NCBI GenBank assembly: GCA_009922885.1
Contig: RFUP01000099.1
Span: 1 to 7,590, forward strand
Source: Paracoccaceae bacterium
GTDB taxonomy: Bacteria; Pseudomonadota; Alphaproteobacteria; Rhodobacterales; Rhodobacteraceae
Reading direction: 5' to 3'
DNA length: 7,590 nucleotides
Positions 1-5,883 of this stretch are shown here, in pieces; position 1 is the first letter of the stretch; every line of letters begins with the position of its first letter. The position numbers and the translations under genes are program-made. Under the pieces are notes generated by a model. It was not told the origin of the DNA, did no database searches, and worked only from the letters and a program-made list of their open reading frames with translations.

Positions 1-814
1 TCGAAAGCGCGCCCGGCTCCGTCAGCCAAGTCCGTGCCGCTGCACATGAGCTTGTCACCTTCGCCAAACGGCGCGGCTGCTCGGTGATCCTCGTCGGCCA
101 CGTCACCAAGGAAGGCCAGATCGCTGGCCCCCGCGTGGTCGAGCATATGGTCGATTGCGTGCTCTATTTCGAAGGCGAGCGCGGCCACCAGTTCCGCATC
201 CTCCGCGCGGTGAAAAACCGCTTCGGCCCTGCCGCCGAAATCGGTGTCTTCGAAATGACGGGCGGCGGCCTTGCCCAAGTCACCAACCCCTCCGCGCTTT
301 TCCTCTCCGAACGCGGCCAACCCGCTGCTGGCTCGGTGGTTTTCGCAGGCATAGAAGGCACGCGTCCGGTTCTCGTCGAAATCCAGGCCCTCGTCGCCCC
401 CACCCCGCAAGCCCAGCCGCGCCGCTCGGTTGTGGGATGGGACGGCCAGCGCCTCGCCATGATCCTCGCGGTTCTCGAAGCCCGCTGCGGCATCCCCTTC
501 ACGTTTACCTCAACGTCGCGGGCGGGTTGAAGATCAGCGAACCCGCCGCCGACCTTGCCGTCGCCGCCGCCCTCCTCTCCGCGCGGGAAGACGCCCCGCT
601 CCCTCCAGAAACTGTGATTTTCGGAGAAATCAGCCTCTCTGGCGCGCTCCGACCCGTCGGCCAGATGGAAAACAGGTTGAAAGAAGCGCAAAAACTTGGT
701 TTCACCACTGCGATTGTGCCTGCGGGCGGCAAAGGCGTTTCGGTGGCAGGTATGGCCACCACGGAAATGGCCGATCTCGCCGCCTTTGTAGGCGAAACGT
801 TCGGAGCGGGCTGA
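1..814 (+). pseudogene. radA: DNA repair protein RadA, 3' part, frameshifted
   Basis: RadA (Sms) is a RecA-like ATPase that drives branch migration during recombination; the family has an N-terminal zinc finger, a RecA core and a C-terminal Lon-like domain without protease activity. The left edge removes the start, zinc finger and Walker A. In the frame starting at base 3 the end of the RecA core is visible, including the RadA-specific KNRFG motif at 213-227, then the start of the Lon-like domain. That frame stops at 528-530 after about nine unrelated residues. The rest of the domain (VYLNVAGGLKISEPAADLA onward, about 103 residues) continues in another frame from 503 to the stop at 812-814. 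Compared with my recollection of related RadA proteins, about three residues (G-L-D) and one further base are missing at 501-503, as a 10-base deletion would produce. The recognition is firm; whether the break is real or a sequence error cannot be told here. cvpA follows 22 bases later. Confidence 0.88.
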
Positions 815-836
815 GGTCCGGCCAAAGGGGGCTGAA

Positions 837-1397
837 ATGGAAGGCTTTACCATCATCGACGGTGTCGTCGGTCTGGTCATTGTCGTATCGGCGATACTCG
901 CCTATTCACGCGGCCTGGTGCGCGAAGGCCTCGCGATCCTCGGCTGGATCGTGGCCGCCATCGTTGGCTTCATGTTCGCCAATCAAGCCGCGCCTCTCAT
1001 CAAGGAAATCCCCGTCGTCGGCGGAATGATCGCGGATAGCTGCGAATTGTCCGTGCTCGGCGGCTTTGCCGCGATTTTCGCCGTGGTTCTGGTGATTTTC
1101 TCTCTCTTCACACCGCTCTTCTCGAGCCTCGTGCAGCGCTCCATCCTCGGCGGCCTTGATCAAGGCCTGGGCTTTCTCTTTGGCGTTCTTCGCGGCGTCC
1201 TCTTGGTCGGCGCAGCCTTCTTCGTCTACCAGACCATCGTGACATCGCAGGAAATCGCCATGGTCGACGATAGCCGCTCTGCCCGCGTCTTCGCGCGCCT
1301 CACTGGCAGCATCGAAGACCAAAAACCGGACGAAGCCCTCGGCTGGGTCACACGCCAATATGAGAACCTCGTCTCCACCTGCGACGCCCCGACCTGA
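837..1397 (+). CDS. cvpA: CvpA family inner-membrane protein
   Basis: This 186-residue protein belongs to the CvpA family (colicin V production protein), whose Escherichia coli member also lies directly upstream of purF. The molecular role is not settled; the family is linked to envelope integrity. Four hydrophobic segments are visible at about residues 6-22, 31-48, 73-95 and 110-131. The conserved stretch before and in the last one (LDQGLGFLFGVLRG, residues 107-120) is typical of the family. The C-terminal 50 residues are polar and probably cytoplasmic. The ATG at 837 has a good ribosome-binding site (AGGGGG, ending 5 bases upstream). It follows the radA stop by 22 bases, so the two could share a transcript. 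The family and start are well supported; a specific function is not. Confidence 0.92.
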   Translation: MEGFTIIDGVVGLVIVVSAILAYSRGLVREGLAILGWIVAAIVGFMFANQAAPLIKEIPVVGGMIADSCELSVLGGFAAIFAVVLVIFSLFTPLFSSLVQRSILGGLDQGLGFLFGVLRGVLLVGAAFFVYQTIVTSQEIAMVDDSRSARVFARLTGSIEDQKPDEALGWVTRQYENLVSTCDAPT

Positions 1398-1416
1398 TCT
1401 TCGGTCGCATCCAACC

Positions 1417-1445
1417 GTGACAGTCTGGTGACAAAACCCTATAGG
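1417..1445 (+). promoter_or_regulatory. Putative sigma-70 promoter of purF
   Basis: GTGACA at 1417-1422 (5 of 6 matches to TTGACA) and TATAGG at 1440-1445 (4 of 6 to TATAAT) are separated by exactly 17 bases. Transcription would start near 1452, about 32 bases before the purF start. A second GTGACA lies at 1428-1433, and the -10 region sits inside the 10-base palindrome CCCTATAGGG (1437-1446). This would let purF be transcribed independently of radA and cvpA. Motif match only. Confidence 0.45.
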
Positions 1446-1472
1446 GGGGTCAACCAGACCCCAGACGGATTC

Positions 1473-1477
1473 GGAGG
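1473..1477 (+). promoter_or_regulatory. Ribosome-binding site of purF, within a palindrome
   Basis: GGAGG lies 6 bases before the GTG start at 1484 and fixes that start over the internal ATG at residue 10. It is the left half of a perfect 10-base palindrome, GGAGGCCTCC (1473-1482). Confidence 0.75.
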
Positions 1478-1483
1478 CCTCCT

Positions 1484-2968
1484 GTGACCGATAACGTAAC
1501 CGCTCGGCAAATGCCCCCTTCCCATCCCTTCGATGATGACAAACTGCGCGAAGAATGCGGGGTTTTCGGGGTGTTGGGCGTGGCAGATGCCGCAAATTTC
1601 GTCGCCCTCGGCCTCCACGCGCTCCAGCATCGTGGCCAGGAAGCCGGCGGAATCGTGGTCCACGATCCGGTGCACGGCTTCAACTCCGCCCACCGCTTCG
1701 GGTATGTGCGCGACAACTTCACCAACGCCACCCTGATGCAGACCCTGCCCGGCCCCCTCTCCATCGGGCACGTTCGCTATTCGACCGCAGGCAAAAAGGG
1801 CGCCGTCATCCGTGACGTGCAACCGTTCTTCGGTGAGTTCTCGATGGGCGGTGCTGCGATTGCCCACAACGGAAATATCACCAATGCCGATGCATTGCGT
1901 CGCGAGTTGATCGAACGCGGTTCGATCTTCCAATCCTCCTCTGACTCCGAATGCATCATCCACCTGATGGCGCGCTCGCTCCAACGCACGATCCCCGAAC
2001 GCATGGAAGACGCGCTCCGCCGCGTCGAAGGTGCCTTCTCGGTCGTCGCCATGACCCGCACGAAACTCATTGGCGTCCGCGACCCCCTTGGCGTCCGCCC
2101 GCTGGTGCTGGGCCGGATCGGCGAAGACGGCTGGGCGCTCTCGTCGGAAACCTGCGCGCTCGATATCATCGGTGCCGAATACATCCGCGAAATCGAACCC
2201 GGCGAAATGGTGGTGATCGACGCGAAGAAGGGCCTCGAAAGCCACTTCCCCTTCCGCAAGCAATCGCCGCGCTTCTGCATCTTCGAACATGTCTATTTCT
2301 CGCGCCCCGACAGCATCATCGGCGGCCGCTCTGTTTATGAAACCCGTCGCCAGATCGGCGTGGAACTGGCCCGTGAAGCCGCCGTCGACGCCGATCTCGT
2401 CTGCCCCGTTCCAGATAGCGGCACTCCCGCCGCGATCGGCTACGCCCATGAATCGGGCATTCCCTTCGGCATGGGTATCATTCGCAACCAGTACATGGGC
2501 CGGACCTTCATCGAACCCACCGAGCAGATCCGCAACATGGGCGTGCGCCTCAAACTTAACGTCAACCGCGCCCTGATCCGCGGCAAACGCGTGGTTCTTG
2601 TGGACGACTCTGTTGTGCGCGGCACCACCTCGCGCAAGATCAAGGAAATGATCCTCGATGCAGGCGCTGCCGAAGTCCACTTCCGCATCGCCTCCCCACC
2701 CACCGCCTGGCCCTGCTTCTACGGCGTCGACACGCCGGAGCGGGAGAAACTCCTCGCCGCCACGATGTCCGAAGACGAGATGCGCGATCACCTCGGCGTC
2801 GACAGCCTCAAGTTCATCTCCCTCGATGGCCTCTACCGCGCCGCAGGCGAGGCGGGCGGCCGGAACGCCAAATGCCCGCAATATTGCGATGCCTGCTTCT
2901 CCGGCGAATACCCCGTGGCCCCCTCGGACATGATCGAAAAGGGCTTCCAGGTAAAAGCCGCGGAATAA
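1484..2968 (+). CDS. purF: Amidophosphoribosyltransferase
   Basis: PurF catalyses the first committed step of purine synthesis: glutamine plus PRPP gives 5-phosphoribosylamine. The 494-residue protein has an N-terminal class II glutaminase domain followed by a phosphoribosyltransferase domain. The motif REECGVFGV places the catalytic cysteine at residue 25, so the first 24 residues form a propeptide that must be removed, as in the Bacillus subtilis type. The PRPP-binding loop VVLVDDSVVRGTT is at residues 370-382. Cysteines at about 265, 411, 468 and 471 (the last two in YCDAC) match the four ligands of the 4Fe-4S cluster of the B. subtilis enzyme, with an additional Cys464. This marks it as the oxygen-sensitive iron-sulfur form rather than the E. 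coli form. Start is GTG with a strong GGAGG site. A probable promoter of its own lies upstream. Confidence 0.98.
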   Translation: MTDNVTARQMPPSHPFDDDKLREECGVFGVLGVADAANFVALGLHALQHRGQEAGGIVVHDPVHGFNSAHRFGYVRDNFTNATLMQTLPGPLSIGHVRYSTAGKKGAVIRDVQPFFGEFSMGGAAIAHNGNITNADALRRELIERGSIFQSSSDSECIIHLMARSLQRTIPERMEDALRRVEGAFSVVAMTRTKLIGVRDPLGVRPLVLGRIGEDGWALSSETCALDIIGAEYIREIEPGEMVVIDAKKGLESHFPFRKQSPRFCIFEHVYFSRPDSIIGGRSVYETRRQIGVELAREAAVDADLVCPVPDSGTPAAIGYAHESGIPFGMGIIRNQYMGRTFIEPTEQIRNMGVRLKLNVNRALIRGKRVVLVDDSVVRGTTSRKIKEMILDAGAAEVHFRIASPPTAWPCFYGVDTPEREKLLAATMSEDEMRDHLGVDSLKFISLDGLYRAAGEAGGRNAKCPQYCDACFSGEYPVAPSDMIEKGFQVKAAE

Positions 2969-2971
2969 AAG

Positions 2972-3031
2972 GAGGGGGCGCTGCCCCCTCTGCCTTCGGC
3001 AATCACCCCCGGGATATTTGGTAAAGAGAAA
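2972..3031 (+). repeat. Intergenic hairpin repeat, copy 1
   Basis: The element starts 3 bases after the purF stop. It has a strong hairpin (8-base stem GAGGGGGC/GCCCCCTC, loop GCT, 2972-2990), a small hairpin TGCC-TTC-GGCA (2991-3001), then CCCCGGGATATTT (3007-3019), three variable bases and AAAGAGAAA (3023-3031). The same blocks occur reversed at 4260-4302. There is no T-run after the main hairpin, so it is not a classical terminator, although it may stop or protect the purF transcript. Its right end reaches to 9 bases before the next start codon. I recall very similar intergenic sequences repeated across Rhodobacteraceae genomes. Confidence 0.8.
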
Positions 3032-3040
3032 GACTGGAAA

Positions 3041-3565
3041 ATGAGCCTGCTCGATCTCGACAACCGTTGGCGCAGATTGCAGGAACTGGGCGGCCCCGTG
3101 GATATCGGTTTCGAGGAACCGGAAGCCTGGCCACACGGCGAACGCGGCGTGGCCCCAGTTCTGGAAATGGGCGAGGATCGCCTCTCGGCCGATCTGTGTC
3201 GCTTGGGAGACCGCCGTTTTCTGCGCTGTCTCATCCACATTGAAATCGAAGGCTCGGATGGCGAAGTCGCGCTTCTCGCGCCTTGGGCCGAAGTGACGCA
3301 TGAAGCCTTTTACGCTTATGTGGCGCATGCTTTCGAGGGCGCTCCGTTACCTGCCTTGTCGGATGCTCTTCTCGCAAACGCATTGCCGAATGCCATACTT
3401 GGATCAAGGATCATCTTGGAGTTCGAAGACGAAAGCACGAGGCCTTTTGCCAGGATCGATGCCTACGCGAAACCGCTTTCCTTCGATGCCCTGCTTGACC
3501 TTTATTCGGAACTCGATCACGACCTGCGCCCGATGCTGAGCAGCAAAGACCGGCTCGGCAAATGA
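3041..3565 (+). CDS. DUF2199-like protein of unknown function
   Basis: This is a 174-residue soluble-looking acidic protein with no signal peptide or membrane segment. From memory it resembles the DUF2199 family. Shared features are an early F-x-x-P-x-x-W segment (IGFEEPEAW, about residues 23-31), a DLC followed by a hydrophobic strand and an acidic I-E-I-E-G-S-D-G-E segment (about 50-75), then APWAEVTHEAFYAYV, which matches the W-V-S-L-S-x-x-x-F pattern. Its C-terminal part also resembles the family end. It lacks the N-terminal CxxC zinc finger found in many members. No function is known for the family. The ATG at 3041 has only a weak ribosome-binding site (GGAAA) just after repeat copy 1. 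The middle of the gene is less C-rich at third positions than its neighbours. It is followed 45 bases later by the SDR gene and probably shares its transcript. That the gene is real is likely; the family assignment is moderate. Confidence 0.65.
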   Translation: MSLLDLDNRWRRLQELGGPVDIGFEEPEAWPHGERGVAPVLEMGEDRLSADLCRLGDRRFLRCLIHIEIEGSDGEVALLAPWAEVTHEAFYAYVAHAFEGAPLPALSDALLANALPNAILGSRIILEFEDESTRPFARIDAYAKPLSFDALLDLYSELDHDLRPMLSSKDRLGK

Positions 3566-3571
3566 CGATCT

Positions 3572-3595
3572 GTGGACGCAGGTAACAGCGTCCAC
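3572..3595 (+). promoter_or_regulatory. Perfect 8-bp stem-loop before the SDR gene
   Basis: GTGGACGC (3572-3579) and GCGTCCAC (3588-3595) pair perfectly around an 8-base loop AGGTAACA. The stem begins 6 bases after the upstream stop codon and ends 2 bases before the AAAGGAG ribosome-binding site of the next gene. No T-run follows, so it is not an intrinsic terminator. It could be an operator, a processing site, or a structure affecting translation of the SDR; none of these is shown. Confidence 0.6.
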
Positions 3596-3597
3596 GC

Positions 3598-3604
3598 AAA
3601 GGAG
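3598..3604 (+). promoter_or_regulatory. Ribosome-binding site deciding the SDR start
   Basis: AAAGGAG lies 6 bases before ATG 3611. It rules out the in-frame GTG at 3572, which lies inside the stem-loop and has no such site. Confidence 0.85.
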
Positions 3605-3610
3605 TTAGAC

Positions 3611-4255
3611 ATGTCCCGCAAGATTGCCCTGATCACCGGCGCCTCCCGAGGCCTTGGCGCAGCCCTCGCGGAAGCGCTTGCCCCTGATTACCACATCGTG
3701 GCCGTGGCGCGCACCGTCGGCGCTTTGGAAGAGCTGGACGACCGGATCAAGGCCAAAGGAGGCGACGCAACGCTCGTCCCCATGGATGTCACCTTGAAGG
3801 ACGCTATGGCCCAACTCTGCCGCGCGATTTACGAGCGTTGGGGCAAGATCGATCTCTGGGCCCACACGGCAGTCCATGTGGCTCCACTCTCTCCGGCCAA
3901 CTTCCTCGATGCAAAAGACTGGGAGAAATCCGTCGCTCTGAACGTCTCTGCCACCGGCATGCTGATCCCGTTCATCGCGCCCCTTCTTGGGGAAAGCGGC
4001 ACGGCACTCTTTTTCGACGATCCGAGACACGGCGAGAAATTCTTCGGGGCCTATGGCGCCACCAAGGCCGCGCAAACCGCCCTCGCACAATCCTGGTCCC
4101 GTGAAACGGCCAAGACGGGCCCGCGCGTCAAGATCGTCACGCCCGAACCCATGGCCACTGCAACGCGCGCCCGGTTCTTCCCCGGCGAAGATCGCTCTAC
4201 ACTCGCCCATCCGCGAGACGTCGCCGCCCGCATCCTGCGGGATCTGCACCTCTAA
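3611..4255 (+). CDS. SDR family protein with atypical active site
   Basis: A 214-residue short-chain dehydrogenase/reductase-like Rossmann protein; substrate unknown. The NAD(P)-binding glycine motif TGASRGLG is at residues 9-16, followed by Arg38-like basic residues (VARTVG), Asp59 in PMDVT and Asn111 in ALNVSA. The catalytic YxxxK is present as Tyr148 and Lys152. Two usual signatures are missing: the NNAG motif is replaced by HTAV (85-88), and the segment that normally carries the catalytic serine reads ALFFDDPRHGE (about 132-142), with Phe or Asp where Ser is expected. It may therefore bind the cofactor without being a standard oxidoreductase, or be an unusual subfamily like the YciK type. 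Length is slightly short for a classical SDR (about 250). The start at ATG 3611 is set by its AAAGGAG site. It sits with the DUF2199-like gene between two inverted repeat elements. Confidence 0.85.
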   Translation: MSRKIALITGASRGLGAALAEALAPDYHIVAVARTVGALEELDDRIKAKGGDATLVPMDVTLKDAMAQLCRAIYERWGKIDLWAHTAVHVAPLSPANFLDAKDWEKSVALNVSATGMLIPFIAPLLGESGTALFFDDPRHGEKFFGAYGATKAAQTALAQSWSRETAKTGPRVKIVTPEPMATATRARFFPGEDRSTLAHPRDVAARILRDLHL

Positions 4256-4259
4256 TTCA

Positions 4260-4302
4260 TTTCTCTTTGAGAAATATCCCGGGGTCCGGGGCAGCGCCCC
4301 GG
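4260..4302 (-). repeat. Intergenic hairpin repeat, copy 2, inverted
   Basis: The element starts 4 bases after the SDR stop. On the plus strand it reads TTTCTCTTT (4260-4268), three variable bases, AAATATCCCGGGG (4272-4284) and a hairpin with a 7-base stem CCGGGGC/GCCCCGG and loop AGC (4286-4302). This is the reverse complement of the blocks in copy 1 at 2972-3031, but with 3 instead of about 17 bases between CCCGGGG and the hairpin core GGGGCAGCGCCCC. No T-run follows on the plus strand. The remaining 65 bases up to surE hold no feature that I can support except the surE ribosome-binding site (GGGAGGG, 4357-4363). Confidence 0.8.
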
Positions 4303-4367
4303 GGCTCTCCGCCCTTGCTCCATCGCACACCCTCCTTTAGGACGGGTGTCACGAGCGGGAGGGCTTC

Positions 4368-5150
4368 ATGCGAATTCTGATTACAAATGACGATGGCATC
4401 AACGCGCCCGGCCTGATCGTCCTGCACAAGATTGCCACCGAACTTGCCGGCCCCGATGGCGAGGTCTGGACAGTTGCGCCCGCTTTCGAGCAATCCGGTG
4501 TCGGCCATTGCATCAGCTACACCCACCCCATGATGGTCGCCAAGCTCGAAGAGCGCCGCTATGCGGCCGAAGGAAGCCCTGCAGATTGCGTTCTGGCCGG
4601 GCTTCATGACGTCATGAAAGATGCGCCCCCAGACCTCGTGCTCTCAGGCGTCAACCGTGGCAATAACTCGGCCGAGAACGCGCTTTATTCCGGAACGCTC
4701 GGTGGCGCGATGGAAGCGGCTCTGCAAGGCATTCCCGCAATCGCCCTGTCTCAATATCTCGGCCCGAACAATTACCAAGCCGCCAACCCTTTCGAGGCCG
4801 CTGAGGTGCATGGCGTCGCGCTTATTCGCAAGCTACTGCCCTCACTTCTCGCGGATCGGCAGGACTACCGCCTGTTTTACAACGTCAATTTCCCTCCCGA
4901 ACCCGCCGCTTCGGTGCAGGGCGTGAAAGTAACCACGCAAGGCTTCCGCCGCCATACCCGCTTCTCGGTCGAGCCGCATCTCTCGCCGTCGGGCCGTCGT
5001 TTCCTCTGGATCAAGGGCGGCGAACAGCACAGACCCACCGAACCCGGCACTGACGCGCATGCAAATCTCGACGGTTACATCTCCGTCACGCCGATGCGGG
5101 CCGATCTCACCGACCACACGCTTCTGGAGGAGCTTCGCGCCATAGAATGA
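4368..5150 (+). CDS. surE: 5'/3'-nucleotidase SurE
   Basis: SurE is a metal-dependent phosphatase that removes phosphate from nucleoside 5'- and 3'-monophosphates and is linked to stationary-phase survival. The 260 residues match the usual length. The N-terminal RILITNDDGINAPG carries the metal ligands Asp8 and Asp9. Ser43 (FEQSGVGH) and Asn96 (SGVNRGNN) supply the other ligands, followed by the family signature SAENALYSGTLGGAMEA. The C-terminal GYISVTPMRADLTDH is also typical. The ATG has a strong site, GGGAGGG, 4 bases upstream. The stop overlaps the start of pcm (ATGA), so the two are translationally coupled, an arrangement shared with many proteobacteria. Confidence 0.97.
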   Translation: MRILITNDDGINAPGLIVLHKIATELAGPDGEVWTVAPAFEQSGVGHCISYTHPMMVAKLEERRYAAEGSPADCVLAGLHDVMKDAPPDLVLSGVNRGNNSAENALYSGTLGGAMEAALQGIPAIALSQYLGPNNYQAANPFEAAEVHGVALIRKLLPSLLADRQDYRLFYNVNFPPEPAASVQGVKVTTQGFRRHTRFSVEPHLSPSGRRFLWIKGGEQHRPTEPGTDAHANLDGYISVTPMRADLTDHTLLEELRAIE

Positions 5151-5794
5151 GCCCCGAGGACGCAGAGCGCAAAATGCAATTCCTCTTCGCGCTTCGCTCG
5201 CGCGGCGTGACGGATGCCCGCGTTCTCGGCGCCATGGAAAAGATCGATCGCGGCCCCTTCGTGCGCGGTCTTTTCGCCGAACGCGCCTATGACGACACGC
5301 CCCTGCCCATCGCCTGCGGGCAAACGATTTCCCAGCCTTCCGTCGTCGGCCTCATGACGCAGGCCCTCGAAGTTTCCCCGCGTGACAAGGTGCTCGAAGT
5401 CGGCACTGGCTCGGGCTATCAGGCCGCAATCCTGTCCCTGCTGGCGCGCCGCGTCTACACCGTTGATCGCCATCCCCGCCTCGTCCGCGAAGCCCGTGTG
5501 ATTTTCGACGAGTTGGGCCTCAACAACATCACCTCCCTCACCGCAGACGGTTGCTTCGGCCTCTCCGAACAGGCCCCGTTCGACCGTATCCTCGTCACAG
5601 CTGCCGCAGAAGATCCGCCCGGCCCCCTTCTCGCACAGCTCAAGGAAGGCGGCATCATGGTGCTGCCCGTCGGGCAAAGCGACACGGTCCAGCACCTGAT
5701 CCGCGTCCGCCGAACAGCCAGCGGCTTCGACTATGACGAACTGCGTCCCGTCCGTTTCGTGCCTCTCGTTGAAGGTGTAGCGCGCGAAACGTGA
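5147..5794 (+). CDS. pcm: Protein-L-isoaspartate O-methyltransferase
   Basis: This enzyme uses S-adenosylmethionine to methylate isoaspartyl residues formed by protein ageing, which starts their repair to aspartate. The 215-residue protein has the family's active-site segment QTISQPSVVGLMTQAL with Ser62, the SAM-binding motif I VLEVGTGSGYQAA starting at residue 82, and Asp107 in YTVDRHPRL where many relatives carry Glu. Motif II follows as FDRILVTAAAEDPP, then LKEGGIMVLPVG. It is cytoplasmic, with no signal peptide. Its ATG overlaps the surE stop by four bases and has no close ribosome-binding site (GGAGGAG lies about 14 bases upstream), which fits translation coupled to surE. Its stop codon overlaps the -35 box of a possible promoter for the next gene. 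Confidence 0.97.
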   Translation: MSPEDAERKMQFLFALRSRGVTDARVLGAMEKIDRGPFVRGLFAERAYDDTPLPIACGQTISQPSVVGLMTQALEVSPRDKVLEVGTGSGYQAAILSLLARRVYTVDRHPRLVREARVIFDELGLNNITSLTADGCFGLSEQAPFDRILVTAAAEDPPGPLLAQLKEGGIMVLPVGQSDTVQHLIRVRRTASGFDYDELRPVRFVPLVEGVARET

Positions 5795-5819
5795 CAACCC
5801 CTGTAAAACCCGTTATTCT
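5791..5819 (+). promoter_or_regulatory. Putative sigma-70 promoter of the nlpD-like gene
   Basis: GTGACA (5791-5796) and TATTCT (5814-5819) are separated by 17 bases, the same -35 sequence and spacing as the proposed purF promoter. The -35 box overlaps the pcm stop codon. Transcription would start about 60 bases before the gene. Motif match only. Confidence 0.35.
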
Positions 5820-5868
5820 GGGATCAAATTGGCTCAAAGCCGAAAGCTCCGGGAACACGGGGCAAAAA

Positions 5869-5874
5869 AGAGGA
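5869..5874 (+). promoter_or_regulatory. Ribosome-binding site of the nlpD-like gene
   Basis: AGAGGA lies 9 bases before ATG 5884. Together with the lipoprotein signal that begins at this ATG, it argues against the in-frame GTG at 5791, which would place 31 polar residues before the signal peptide. Confidence 0.6.
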
Positions 5875-5883
5875 TATCGAGAG

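Noticed and set aside
503..814. The downstream part of radA as an independent small gene
   Set aside because: It has no plausible start codon or ribosome-binding site and aligns as the direct continuation of the RadA Lon-like domain.
1390..1407. Hairpin CGACC/GGTCG around the cvpA stop as a terminator
   Set aside because: The stem is only 5 bases, the stop codon is in the loop and no T-run follows; a chance match is likely.
1439..3328. A 629-codon open frame on the minus strand, longer than purF itself, spanning purF and part of the next gene
   Set aside because: It is antisense to clearly recognised PurF, has no recognisable domain, and has a composition typical of the complementary frame of a high-G+C gene. 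The same holds for the minus-strand frames over cvpA (906-1595), surE/pcm (5075-5797) and nlpD (6298-7017).
3572..3610. GTG at 3572 as start of the SDR gene
   Set aside because: It lies within the perfect stem-loop and has no ribosome-binding site, while ATG 3611 has AAAGGAG at the right distance and gives the normal SDR N-terminus.
4315..4341. TTGCTC and TTTAGG as a surE promoter
   Set aside because: The spacing is only 15 bases and the -10 match is poor, so I do not list it.
5791..5883. GTG at 5791 as start of the nlpD-like gene, overlapping the pcm stop
   Set aside because: It would put 31 non-conserved residues before a standard lipoprotein signal peptide that starts at ATG 5884.
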